Positions 8,318-17,255 of a DNA stretch of 64,000 nucleotides are shown in pieces. The notes below the pieces were generated by a model. The model made no database searches, was not told where the DNA came from, and saw only the letters and a list, made by a program, of their open reading frames with translations. Source of the DNA: an endosymbiont of Galathealinum brachiosum (GTDB lineage: Bacteria > Pseudomonadota > Gammaproteobacteria > SZUA-229); contig QFXC01000011.1 in the NCBI GenBank assembly GCA_003349885.1, positions 798,900 through 862,899 of the forward strand, given 5' to 3'. Numbering within the stretch: position 1 is the stretch's first letter; the number at the start of each line of letters is the position of its first letter. The position numbers were made by a program, and so were the translations under genes.

Positions 8318-10436
8318 AATAACTATTAGAAGTAAATTATTAATTATCTCTGCAGTGTTATTTGTCGTGCCATGGATAGGTGTTCAATATATTCAGGATA
8401 TGGAAAATTTCTTACGGATTAACCAGGAAGAAAACTTATTAGGTAAAGCACAGATTGTTGCAGCTGTATTGCAGGGGCAGTCAGAGATATTCAAGTCTCG
8501 AGAAAATTCAGCTATAAATGGTGGAGACTCTAAAAACAGTGTTAATAACTCATCTCATGTATATGTTCGGCCAATAAAAAGAGCTATCCAGCTTGATGGT
8601 TATATGGATGACTGGCTTGATTATGATGGCAAGTCAAAATTAATAAAATCTGAGAATCCTTTGTCATTTCAATATAAGTATTATTTAGCCAGTTACAAAA
8701 AATATTTGTATATGGTGTTAGAAGTGAAAGATGATCAGCTGGTTTACAGAAAAGCCAATAGTTTAAGTCTGGATAAAAATGATCACGTAATTATAAAATT
8801 GCGAAATAAGGAAGGCGAGTTCAAAACCTATTTTATTGCGACGGAATCACCCGGCTGGATTAATGCACATAGAATGGAGCGATATCAATCTGATGAATGG
8901 GTGAGTAAAGCACCAGAATTACGAATTAAGGGAGAATGGCAGGAAACACCCGATGGTTATAATGTTGAAATAAGAGTGCCACTTTCGTTAATAGGTGACG
9001 GTTTTTCCTTTTTTGTTGCAGATGTTGATGATGAGAGGAATCGAGGTCTGGTTGAGGTTCTAGGTGAAAGTAAGATTACTGAGGCTCTGGGCTCAATAAT
9101 TATACCGTCTCCAAAAATAGAGGAAATGTTAAAACGGATAGTAAGGCCTGCTTCGCGTACCTGGGTTATTGATCAGAAATACAGGGTACTAGCTGTTGCA
9201 GGGAATATTAGAGAAAATGGTGTATCTAAAAACGAGATAGCTGAAAAAGAGGAAGGGGTACTCAGTAAAGTTGTTAGTGTGATTTATGGTTTATTGCTTA
9301 AACAGCCAGCTCATAATTTTAAAGATGAATTATCGAGCGTCTCTTATTTACGGGGTTCAGTCGTTCAGTCGGCATTAGAGGGAGAACCGTCAACAAGTTG
9401 GCGTGATACGCCAGATAAGCAGGTAAGGATAATAACAGCAAGTTATCCTGTGGTTGTAAATGGTGAGCCAATAGGTGCGATAGCGATAGAGGAAACCAGT
9501 AATGCTATTTTAATTTTACAAAATAGAGCCATGGAAATTTTAATTAATTTAAGTGTGCTTACCTTTCTTATAACCGTTATTGTTTTATTGAGTTATGCAA
9601 CCCGATTATCGGTACGAATCAGGCGATTAAGGGATGAGACAGAACAGGCAATAACAACTGAAGGCCGTATCGAGAAAACTTTTAAAATAACTAAATCAAC
9701 AGATGAAATTGGCGATTTGAGTAGAAGTTTTTCAGGTATGTTGTCCCGTCTTGCTGAATATAATCGTTACCTTGAAACGATGGCAGGTAAGTTATCTCAT
9801 GAACTACGTACGCCAATAACTGTTGTACGCTCATCACTTGAAAATTTACAAATGACAGAATCTGATGAGGCGAGGAGTGTATATATACAAAGAGCCAGTG
9901 AAGGCATGGGCCGATTGAGTGATATTTTAACAAGAATGAGTGAGGCGACAAGACTTGAGCAGACGTTACAATCTGAAACTATGCAGGATGTTGATTTATG
10001 TGAATTAACTGAAAGTTGTGTTGCCGGTTACCGTATGGCGTATCCTGATGTGGATTTTGTGATGGAGAGTGATTCGATACAGCAATGTTATATTTCAGGT
10101 GTTCCTGAGTTGCTGGCGCAGATGTTAGATAAGCTGGTATCTAATGCGGTGGATTTTCATATTGAGTCAACGCCTGTCACTTTGAAAGTAAACATGTATA
10201 AAAACAGAATACAATTAAGTGTGGTTAATAAGGGAGAAAACTTACCTGATTCTATGCGTGAAAATTTATTTGAATCGATGGTTTCAGTCAGGAGTAAAAG
10301 AGGAGACAGGCCTCATCTTGGATTGGGGTTGTATATTGTTCGGATGATTGTTGAGTTTCATCGTGGGAGTGTGCAGGCGGTGAATCTTGAGGGTGAGTCT
10401 GGTGTTATGGTCTTATTGGATTTTCCTTTGAGGTAG
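8307..10436 (+). CDS. pdsS: sortase-system sensor histidine kinase PdsS
   Basis: A membrane histidine kinase of 709 residues if it starts at TTG 8307, where KIRITIRSKLLIISAV resembles the usual family N-terminus; the start would overlap pdsR by 11 bases. ATG 8286 and 8256 are upstream alternatives, none with a clear ribosome site. Helix 1 is at about 10-28; a long periplasmic part includes a CBM9-like module beginning IQLDGYMDDWLDY; helix 2 at about 408-430; HAMP; HisKA with phosphoacceptor His in KLSHELRTP (about 498); ATPase domain with NAVDF and HLGLGLYIVRMIVE. The sensed signal is unknown; the CBM9-like module suggests a carbohydrate or related envelope ligand. Confidence 0.87.
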   Translation: MKIRITIRSKLLIISAVLFVVPWIGVQYIQDMENFLRINQEENLLGKAQIVAAVLQGQSEIFKSRENSAINGGDSKNSVNNSSHVYVRPIKRAIQLDGYMDDWLDYDGKSKLIKSENPLSFQYKYYLASYKKYLYMVLEVKDDQLVYRKANSLSLDKNDHVIIKLRNKEGEFKTYFIATESPGWINAHRMERYQSDEWVSKAPELRIKGEWQETPDGYNVEIRVPLSLIGDGFSFFVADVDDERNRGLVEVLGESKITEALGSIIIPSPKIEEMLKRIVRPASRTWVIDQKYRVLAVAGNIRENGVSKNEIAEKEEGVLSKVVSVIYGLLLKQPAHNFKDELSSVSYLRGSVVQSALEGEPSTSWRDTPDKQVRIITASYPVVVNGEPIGAIAIEETSNAILILQNRAMEILINLSVLTFLITVIVLLSYATRLSVRIRRLRDETEQAITTEGRIEKTFKITKSTDEIGDLSRSFSGMLSRLAEYNRYLETMAGKLSHELRTPITVVRSSLENLQMTESDEARSVYIQRASEGMGRLSDILTRMSEATRLEQTLQSETMQDVDLCELTESCVAGYRMAYPDVDFVMESDSIQQCYISGVPELLAQMLDKLVSNAVDFHIESTPVTLKVNMYKNRIQLSVVNKGENLPDSMRENLFESMVSVRSKRGDRPHLGLGLYIVRMIVEFHRGSVQAVNLEGESGVMVLLDFPLR

Positions 10437-10458
10437 TGTTTTATTAAACCCCTGACAT

Positions 10459-10576
10459 CATGGGAATTAGATGTCTGTGTTTTGGTCTGCTAAAGGATTG
10501 CTAGCTCTACTCTTTATGGGACGTGAATTCTATGTGGTCGCCAGCGCGGTGATACCATAGAGATCTAATTCCCATG
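10459..10576. repeat. 118-bp element bounded by a 14-bp perfect inverted repeat
   Basis: CATGGGAATTAGAT (10459-10472) and its exact complement ATCTAATTCCCATG (10563-10576) flank a 90-base core that is less AT-rich than its surroundings (CGCCAGCGCGGTGATACC). It lies between pdsS and pdsO in a 351-base gap (10437-10787) that otherwise shows only an AT-rich leader and the 10-bp palindrome TGTGATCACA at about 10588-10597. It could be a non-autonomous mobile element (MITE-like) or an RNA structure. No second copy was noticed in the window and no target duplication is obvious. Confidence 0.5.
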
Positions 10577-10787
10577 AGGACTGGAGATTGTGATCACACT
10601 CAAAGCTGAAATTGTTTAAATAATTTAATTACGAACAAATAAACTGCCATAATTCATAATAATTCACCCGCAATTCAGCATATTTCAGTCATCAGAAAAA
10701 CACATCACCACTTCATACTTATCCTCAAGTTAACAATAAAACAGATTGTTAATATTTTTAAACCCAAACAAGACCGAGGAAAAAATT

Positions 10788-11429
10788 ATGAAAATTTCAA
10801 ATAAAAAAATATATCCAGCCGTTATTGCTTTAAGTGTGCCTTTGTTGATATTAGGTGGTTGTGCAGGTGACGATAGAGTGAAATTGACGCCTGATTCTAC
10901 ATTGGCTGTAAATGAAACGTTTGAGCAAAGCGATGAAATTCAGATTAAGCAGGATGAAATCGATAATTTAATAACGGAGCTACCTGCACAGGAAATGAAT
11001 GAAGTTATCGAGACACCAGAGCCAGTAGAGTCGGCTATTGAACTTGCAATAGAAGAAAAATCAGCAATAGAAGTAATGACGCCAAAACCAGAGGGAGGGA
11101 TTATTAGTTTTGCATTTGATAAGTCAGTTATAGAAGCCGAATATGGGGAATTGCTTTGGCAACACGCCCAGTATCTCAAGGAGAATAAAAATTTAGTTCT
11201 TAATATTAGCGGTCATACTGATAGTTCAGGTGCACGAATATATAACGAAAAATTAAGTAAAGATCGAGCAGATCAGGTGGCGAAAATTCTCATGGACTTT
11301 GGTGTGGCAGAAGACAGAATTAAGGTGATTGGAAATGCAAGCGATCTTCCACTGGCAGGTGCTATTCACCATAGGGAGCATCGGAGAGTAGAGCTGGATT
11401 ATCAGGATCAACAAATGGTTAGCAATTAA
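10788..11429 (+). CDS. pdsO: sortase-system OmpA-family lipoprotein PdsO
   Basis: A 213-residue lipoprotein. ATG 10788 is chosen because CCGAGGA lies about 9 bases before it, and the resulting N-terminus is a lipoprotein signal with lipobox LGGC (Cys25). A 75-residue acidic linker rich in Glu, Pro and Ala precedes a C-terminal OmpA-type peptidoglycan-binding domain (about 100-205): ISFAFDKSVI, ISGHTDSSGARIYNEKLSKD, RADQVAKILMDFGV and REHRRVELDY. Downstream of pdsRS this matches the OmpA-family member of dedicated sortase systems. It probably ties the outer membrane to the cell wall and could be a docking point for the sorted protein; that role is inference. Confidence 0.85.
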   Translation: MKISNKKIYPAVIALSVPLLILGGCAGDDRVKLTPDSTLAVNETFEQSDEIQIKQDEIDNLITELPAQEMNEVIETPEPVESAIELAIEEKSAIEVMTPKPEGGIISFAFDKSVIEAEYGELLWQHAQYLKENKNLVLNISGHTDSSGARIYNEKLSKDRADQVAKILMDFGVAEDRIKVIGNASDLPLAGAIHHREHRRVELDYQDQQMVSN

Positions 11430-11606
11430 TACTTAGCAACTGAAAGGAGGGTGCTAGTGAGGTTCATTAATTCGGGTTGGGTTAATGGGCCTTTATGTTT
11501 TATATAAGAATTAATACGACGCGTGAATATTGTCGTTGCCTGATAAATCTCTATTGTTTTTAATGTCTGTGTTAAAATTTTGTACATTCAATTTAGTGAG
11601 ATTCAG

Positions 11607-12383
11607 ATGAAAAAACTTCTTGATATTATGGCGGCATTAAGGAATCCGGAAACAGGCTGCCCGTGGGATATAAAGCAGACTTTTAAAACAGTTGTTCCTT
11701 ACACTTTAGAAGAGGCCTATGAGGTGGCTGATGCCATTGAAAATGGTGATATGGATGAGCTTAAATCAGAACTTGGTGATTTGCTGTTTCAGGTTGTATT
11801 TTATGCGCAGATGGCTAAAGAGCAGGGCGATTTTGATTTTAATGATGTAGTTGATGCGGTAAGTGATAAGTTAATTAACAGACACCCTCATGTTTTTGCG
11901 GGTGTTGAATGTAAAGATGAGAAAATTTTACATGAGGCCTGGGAGAAATCTAAGGCGAATGAAAGAGATACTCAGTCATCTGAAAATAAAGCATCTATTC
12001 TTGATGGAGTTGCCAGAGCACTACCGGCTTTAAAGAGAGCGCAAAAATTACAGAAACGCGCAGCAAGGGAAGGTTTTGACTGGCCGGATATAGAGCCGGT
12101 TTTAGCTAAAATAGAAGAAGAAGTAGGTGAGTTACGCAGTGCGATTAAGGAAGACTCAACAGAAGCTGTTTTTGAAGAGTCAGGGGATGTTTTATTTAGT
12201 TGCGTGAACCTGTTAAGGCATTTAAATGTAGATGCAGAGGAGTCTTTAAGAGGCTGCAATCAAAAATTTGAAAAACGTTTTGGTTATATTGAAAGGTCGT
12301 TGATTCAGCAGGATAGATCCTTTCAGGAATGCTCACTTGATGAGCTGGAAGGTTTGTGGCAGAAAGCTAAAAACGAAGCTTGA
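11607..12383 (+). CDS. mazG: nucleoside triphosphate pyrophosphohydrolase MazG
   Basis: A 258-residue all-helical NTP pyrophosphatase with two MazG repeats. The first has GCPWDIKQTF, TLEEAYEVADAI and ELGDLLFQVVFYAQMA (the EExxE...ExxD metal site). The second has KIEEEVGELRSAI and FEESGDVLFSCVNLLRHL. It hydrolyses (d)NTPs to monophosphates, clearing aberrant nucleotides and affecting ppGpp levels in E. coli. The frame is open to TTG 11580, but ATG 11607, preceded by GTGAGATT, fits the family N-terminus. It converges on the transglycosylase gene with a 15-base gap. Confidence 0.93.
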   Translation: MKKLLDIMAALRNPETGCPWDIKQTFKTVVPYTLEEAYEVADAIENGDMDELKSELGDLLFQVVFYAQMAKEQGDFDFNDVVDAVSDKLINRHPHVFAGVECKDEKILHEAWEKSKANERDTQSSENKASILDGVARALPALKRAQKLQKRAAREGFDWPDIEPVLAKIEEEVGELRSAIKEDSTEAVFEESGDVLFSCVNLLRHLNVDAEESLRGCNQKFEKRFGYIERSLIQQDRSFQECSLDELEGLWQKAKNEA

Positions 12384-12398
12384 AAAAAACTGCAGAAA

Positions 12399-14504
12399 TC
12401 AAGTCTCGTTTGCTATCAGCGTTATATAAGCCTGATAGCGATTACGAATTTCTCTCACGTAAGCAACGGGCTCTCTGCCCCGAACATAACCATGGCGTGA
12501 TTTTTTGTAGTATTTTTTCTTTGATAAAAGCAGCATTGCTTTTTCTACATTATCAAACCATTTGTTCGGATTTAACCCTTGTTGTCTGGCAAGGCGACGT
12601 GCATCTTTTACGTGCCCCTGACCTGCGTTATAGGCAGCTAGTGTAAACCACATTCGGTCCTTAACATTAAGCTCTTCTTCAAACCTGTCTCTAACCCAGT
12701 TCAGGTACTGTACACCTGCTTTAATACCGAGTTCGGGGTCTTTAAGGTTGCTTATGCCCATTTCTTTTGCTGTCCTGGGCATTACCTGCATTAGTCCCCG
12801 GGCACCTGCCCAGGACTTTGCTTTAGGGTTAAACCGGCTTTCCTGATACATTTGTGCAATAATCATACGCCAGTCAAAATCATGCTTTTGTGCATATTTT
12901 TTTATCAGACTGTCATAGGGTGAAAGGGTGCCGTCAGGGTTTAAATCTATGCGTTGAGAACGATATTTTTTTATTTTATGTTTATTTTTAAAATATTTGT
13001 CATACGTTATATTGTAAAAAAGTGATTTGTATTGTTTTTTAATATACTGATCGACAGCAGTAATTAATTTTGGATTATTGTCGCGCATAGCCCAGGCATT
13101 GTTACGAACATCGCCTAGAACAAGAGCCGCCTGAATGTCATCTCGCCAGGTAAGTTCAATATCTACCAGGTGATTATCAGCAAGTGTAAGATCAAATTCT
13201 CCACTTGCGACCTGAGCGATAATTTCTTCTGTTTCCATTGTTTCTGGTGCGCTGAGTAAATTAAATTTCAAACCTGTATTTTGTAATGCCTGAAGTGTTT
13301 CCCAATAAGCGCTGGATTTCCGTACATAAATACTGCGCCCTGCCAGATCGTCAACTGATTCAATCGTATTGTCATTTAAACGGCTGACAATAATTTCAGA
13401 TGTTTTGTGGTGTGCTCTGCTGAAAGCTATACCACGCTTTTTACGTATATCTGTAACGGTTAGGAAGCTTGCAATAATATCGCCCTTGCCCTCCAGTAGC
13501 ATGGGGATTTGAGCTTCATGACTAGGAGCACTGATTATCTCTAAGCGTAATTTGTGTTGTTTGGCAAAGTTTTTAACAAGCTCATATTCAAAACCCAGTA
13601 ATTCACCGCGCCAGAGAAAATAGGATGCGGCGTTATTCCGGGTAATAACACGCAGTGTTTTACGTTTTTTTATTCCATCAAAATCATCTGTAAAAATGCT
13701 TTCATGTCTTGTTGTTAATTGCTGATGAGTTAGAAACTGGTTAATGGCTTTAAGCAATTCGAGGTTGTCTTTTCGTATTGCCCAGGCCAGAGCCCTGTCT
13801 TCACTTAATGCAAGGCTGACTTTAAAGTCGTCCCGGTAGCCTGCCAGAATACCCAGTATATTACTGTCCATAACAGCCAGATCTATTTGTTTGCTGACAA
13901 GCTGATCAATAATTTGATCGGTAGAGAGGTGTCCGGGAAGAATTTTGCTTTTAATAAGCGGCTGTTTTTCCTGAAGTTTTTCAACTGTCTCCTGATATGA
14001 GGATTTTTCACGATAAGCGATGGTTCTGCCATTGAGGCTTTTGAGAGTGCCTGTTTTTTTATCATCAATTCGGCTTACAATGCGTTCAATACTGTGCTCG
14101 AGTGGCACGGTGAAGTTAACCTGCTCTTTACGAGATGATGTAATGGTCAAGTTGGCGGCAATCAAATCACCGTGCCCTTTTTTTAATTCTGGAATTAAAT
14201 TTTCAAACTTTTCAACATGTACGAATACAGGCTCCAGCCCTAATTGTTCAGCCAGTTTTATCGCCATTTCCTGTTCACTGCTAAAAGAGCTGCCTTTACG
14301 GGGTAACCACCTCTCATCCATCGGCATGACTAAAATACGTAACTGGCCATGTTCTTTAATGGCGGAAAGGTCACCGGTTTCCGTATAGCTTTCTATCGCA
14401 GGCAGGGTGTTTGTTGTGATATCAGTCGTTTCATCAGAACAGCTGGTAAGTAGAGTAGTGATAAAGAAAAACAGGGGAAGGAATAAACGAGAAATGATAG
14501 TCAT
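12399..14504 (-). CDS. MltF-like membrane-bound lytic transglycosylase with two solute-binding domains
   Basis: A lipoprotein of about 701 residues. Start at 14504 gives a signal peptide with lipobox LTSC (Cys21), whereas the longer frame would add 30 unneeded residues. Two tandem SBP_bac_3 (amino-acid-binding-like) domains occupy roughly 40-275 (LRILVMPMDERWLP...) and 285-505 (LRVITRNNAASYFLW...), each with the SYRK/SAYWETLQAL pattern. A C-terminal SLT domain follows at about 535-690 with catalytic Glu in MYQESRF, then GLMQVMPRTA and AYNAGQGHV. Classical MltF has one binding domain and about 500 residues. It cleaves peptidoglycan glycan strands at the outer membrane; the doubled sensor part implies allosteric control by muropeptides or amino acids. 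Confidence 0.88.
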   Translation of the reverse strand: MTIISRLFLPLFFFITTLLTSCSDETTDITTNTLPAIESYTETGDLSAIKEHGQLRILVMPMDERWLPRKGSSFSSEQEMAIKLAEQLGLEPVFVHVEKFENLIPELKKGHGDLIAANLTITSSRKEQVNFTVPLEHSIERIVSRIDDKKTGTLKSLNGRTIAYREKSSYQETVEKLQEKQPLIKSKILPGHLSTDQIIDQLVSKQIDLAVMDSNILGILAGYRDDFKVSLALSEDRALAWAIRKDNLELLKAINQFLTHQQLTTRHESIFTDDFDGIKKRKTLRVITRNNAASYFLWRGELLGFEYELVKNFAKQHKLRLEIISAPSHEAQIPMLLEGKGDIIASFLTVTDIRKKRGIAFSRAHHKTSEIIVSRLNDNTIESVDDLAGRSIYVRKSSAYWETLQALQNTGLKFNLLSAPETMETEEIIAQVASGEFDLTLADNHLVDIELTWRDDIQAALVLGDVRNNAWAMRDNNPKLITAVDQYIKKQYKSLFYNITYDKYFKNKHKIKKYRSQRIDLNPDGTLSPYDSLIKKYAQKHDFDWRMIIAQMYQESRFNPKAKSWAGARGLMQVMPRTAKEMGISNLKDPELGIKAGVQYLNWVRDRFEEELNVKDRMWFTLAAYNAGQGHVKDARRLARQQGLNPNKWFDNVEKAMLLLSKKKYYKKSRHGYVRGREPVAYVREIRNRYQAYITLIANET

Positions 14505-14637
14505 AATTAATTGCTTACATAAAGCGAACAGGATTATTTTGGATGTATAAGAGCATAACGAAAATAAATGTTGTTCGATACAGGTTATAAGCAATTAATA
14601 GGGGTGTCCTGTTAAGGAATAAGTTTATAATAGCCAA

Positions 14638-16362
14638 ATGTATCTCGATCACTTTGGGCTTCTGGAAGCCCCTTTTTCTATTGCCCCTGATCCACGCTAT
14701 CTCTATATGAGTGAGCGTCACCGTGAGGCGTTGGCGCATCTTTTATATGGGATGGAGTCTGACGGCGCCTTTATTCTACTCACAGGTGATGTGGGAACGG
14801 GTAAAACGACGGTGAGTCGGTGTTTGCTGGAGCAGGTGCCGGATGACACTAATCTTGCGTTGGTGCTCAATCCCAAACTAACCTCTATTGAATTGTTGCA
14901 GGTTATTTGTGATGAATTGCGTATTTCATATGAAAAAGACGATTTATCGGTTAAATCACTGGTTGATTATATTAATCGTTATTTGCTTGGTGCGCATGCA
15001 ACGGGCAAAAAAACTGTTGTATTAATTGAAGAAGCCCAGAATCTGGATCTTGATGTATTAGAGCAATTACGCTTATTAACCAATCTTGAAACTAATGAGC
15101 GTAAGCTTTTGCAGGTGATTTTACTGGGTCAGCCTGAGTTCCTGGATGTGCTTGATCGTCAGGAATTATCTCAGTTGGCGCAGCGCATAACCGCGCGTTT
15201 CCATCTTACGCCTTTAAAATTAAATGAAGTTGAAGAATATATATCACACCGGCTGGCAGTAGCAGGTTGCAGGCGTCCATTGTTTTCTCATTCAGTAACT
15301 AAGCAGTTATACCATTACAGCGGTGGTGTGCCGCGCCTGATTAATGTTATCTGTGATAGGGCATTATTAGGCTGTTTTGTTCAAAATCATCATCAGGTTG
15401 ATAAAACAACGTTGATTAATTCGGCCAGAGAAGTGCTGGGTGATAATAAAGCACAGGCAATTAAGGAAAAGATAACGCCTCGATTTTATAAATTATCTTT
15501 AATGATTGCAGCGGTCGTTGTTGCAGCTGTTGCAATTAATTCATATTTTGATATTCAGCTAAAACATCCATCTATAGTTAGTGTAAAAACAGATACTCGA
15601 AAAGAACTGAAAGCAGAGCCAGTAACTCAGGTGGATGAAGTTAAGAGAGTAATTTCTCCTCGCGAAATTAAGCCGGATGTCGAGCAACTGAATGATCAGG
15701 TTATGGATAGTGTGGCACCTGTTATTAAGAATGAGCCCGTTACTCAGGTTTCAATTCAGTGGCCTGATAGTAATCATCGATTGCGCAGTAACTTACAGTC
15801 ATATCAGTCTTTATTTAAAAGCTGGGAATTAGATTACAATATATCAACCGATGCGACACCGTGCTTTTATGCGGAAACAAAGGGTTTATCCTGTTTGCAT
15901 GGGAACGCGGATGTAGACGCGTTAAGGCAGTTAAATCGTCCAGCCGTTTTGACTTTTTATAATGATTTAAATCAGCAGCAATACATAACATTAACAGGTC
16001 TGGATGATTCGTCTGCAAGAATAGTGATGGCCGGTAAAGTGCAAATTATTACACTGGAGCAGTTAGGTGATTACTGGAAGGGTGAATTCTCATTATTGTG
16101 GCGCGCACCTCCCGGTTATCAGGATTTAATCATGCCGGGAAATGCGGGAAAAGTCGTTTCATGGTTAAGTAAGAGAATGAATGAAATTAATCAGAATCCT
16201 GAAAAAACTCAGCATAATTATTATGACAGGGAGTTAGTTGAACAGGTCAAAGCATTTCAGTTACGCCAGGGTCTTAAGAATGATGGTGTAGTAGGTGTAA
16301 AAACGCTGATTCAGATTAATCATATCGTTGGTTTAAAAGCGCCGCTACTGGGGGCAGGTTAA
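14638..16362 (+). CDS. gspA: general secretion AAA ATPase GspA (ExeA-like)
   Basis: A 574-residue inner-membrane protein. N-terminal AAA ATPase with the family opening YLDHFGLLEAPFSIAPDPRY, Walker A GDVGTGKTT (50-58), Walker B VVLIEEAQNL (about 127-136) and arginine-finger region RITARFHLTPL. One membrane helix lies at about 283-300. The periplasmic part holds a C39-peptidase-like segment (about 390-490) and a C-terminal peptidoglycan-binding motif (VEQVKAFQLRQGLKNDGVVG, about 540-560). With GspB it remodels peptidoglycan so the type II secretion secretin can assemble. The gene next door encodes GspB, overlapping by one base. No other gsp gene is in the window. Confidence 0.9.
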   Translation: MYLDHFGLLEAPFSIAPDPRYLYMSERHREALAHLLYGMESDGAFILLTGDVGTGKTTVSRCLLEQVPDDTNLALVLNPKLTSIELLQVICDELRISYEKDDLSVKSLVDYINRYLLGAHATGKKTVVLIEEAQNLDLDVLEQLRLLTNLETNERKLLQVILLGQPEFLDVLDRQELSQLAQRITARFHLTPLKLNEVEEYISHRLAVAGCRRPLFSHSVTKQLYHYSGGVPRLINVICDRALLGCFVQNHHQVDKTTLINSAREVLGDNKAQAIKEKITPRFYKLSLMIAAVVVAAVAINSYFDIQLKHPSIVSVKTDTRKELKAEPVTQVDEVKRVISPREIKPDVEQLNDQVMDSVAPVIKNEPVTQVSIQWPDSNHRLRSNLQSYQSLFKSWELDYNISTDATPCFYAETKGLSCLHGNADVDALRQLNRPAVLTFYNDLNQQQYITLTGLDDSSARIVMAGKVQIITLEQLGDYWKGEFSLLWRAPPGYQDLIMPGNAGKVVSWLSKRMNEINQNPEKTQHNYYDRELVEQVKAFQLRQGLKNDGVVGVKTLIQINHIVGLKAPLLGAG

Positions 16363-17063
16363 TGTCGTATATACTAGATGCGCTTAAAAAATCAGATAGT
16401 GAGCGTAAACGAGGTGATGTGCCTAATTTACAAACTGTGCATATACCGATTAATGCCGATCAGCCAACCCCGTGGGCATTGTATGGCTTCATATCGGTTT
16501 TATTGCTGGTGCTGGCTTTTGTAATTGGTCTGGTAATCTCAGATAAAGAACCGGTAACAATTATTCAGGTTGCTGAAACAGGCAGGCAAATTAAACCTGT
16601 ATTAAAGCCTGTTTTGAAAGAGGCTAGCAGGGTAAATAAGAATTCTGAATTGCAATATTCGAAAAAAATACCGCAAAAAATCACTGAGCAGAAAACGTCA
16701 CAGTTAAAAGCAGCAAGAATAGAAGTAACGCAGAAAAGAGCTAAAGAGCCTGTAATTGAGTTGCAGCAAACAAATAGAGTGCAAGTTGAATCAGTCGTAG
16801 CACTACCTGATATAAGTAATATTCCATATTTACATGAGTTACCAGAATATCAGCAACAATCTGTGCCTGAAATGCATTTTGCCGGGCATGTGTATTCTAC
16901 TAGTGCGCAAAGTCGCTCTATTATTATCAATAATTCAGCAATGTCAGAGGGTGATACGGTAGTGCAGGGTATTAATGTGGTAAAAATTACGTCAAGTGGG
17001 GTTGTTTTTAGTTTGCATGATAATTACTTCAGAATGGATATTCTGCAGGATTGGTCGTTTTAG
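16362..17063 (+). CDS. gspB: general secretion pathway protein GspB
   Basis: A 233-residue bitopic protein. It opens with the diagnostic MSYILDALKKSDSERKRG, has a membrane helix at about 34-55, a lysine/glutamine-rich periplasmic linker (about 65-145) and a C-terminal GspB domain (about 155-233: LPDISNIPYLHELP..., AGHVYSTSAQSRSIIIN, VVFSLHDNYFRMDI). It partners GspA in placing the secretin. The ATG shares a base with the stop of gspA (TAATG), a sign of translational coupling. Confidence 0.9.
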   Translation: MSYILDALKKSDSERKRGDVPNLQTVHIPINADQPTPWALYGFISVLLLVLAFVIGLVISDKEPVTIIQVAETGRQIKPVLKPVLKEASRVNKNSELQYSKKIPQKITEQKTSQLKAARIEVTQKRAKEPVIELQQTNRVQVESVVALPDISNIPYLHELPEYQQQSVPEMHFAGHVYSTSAQSRSIIINNSAMSEGDTVVQGINVVKITSSGVVFSLHDNYFRMDILQDWSF

Positions 17064-17072
17064 TGAAAGACG

Positions 17073-17134
17073 AATCTGGTATGAGATTCAAAATTGAAAT
17101 TAAAACGTAAAAAATCTGGTATAGCATTGAAAAT
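17073..17134. repeat. imperfect direct repeat upstream of the PilH-like gene
   Basis: Two 22-base units (17073-17094 and 17113-17134) begin AATCTGGTAT and end with ATTNAAAAT, matching at 18 of 22 positions with a 40-base period. The first unit is also part of GAATC...GATTC dyad symmetry. They lie between gspB and the response-regulator gene and could bind a regulator. Confidence 0.35.
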
Positions 17135-17255
17135 ATTACTATTATTCCTATAAGGCTTTATTTTTTATAGTTTTAGTCTAATCTTATAAACAATAGAATC
17201 GTAAAGAATTCTGTTTATATAAGAGTTTGTTTAACTAGTTTAACTGGAATGATGC

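Noticed and set aside
11457-11507. 16-codon GTG frame with a strong AAAGGAGG upstream, between pdsO and mazG
   Set aside because: The ribosome site is good, but the peptide has no feature and a GTG start; listed here only because a leader role cannot be excluded.
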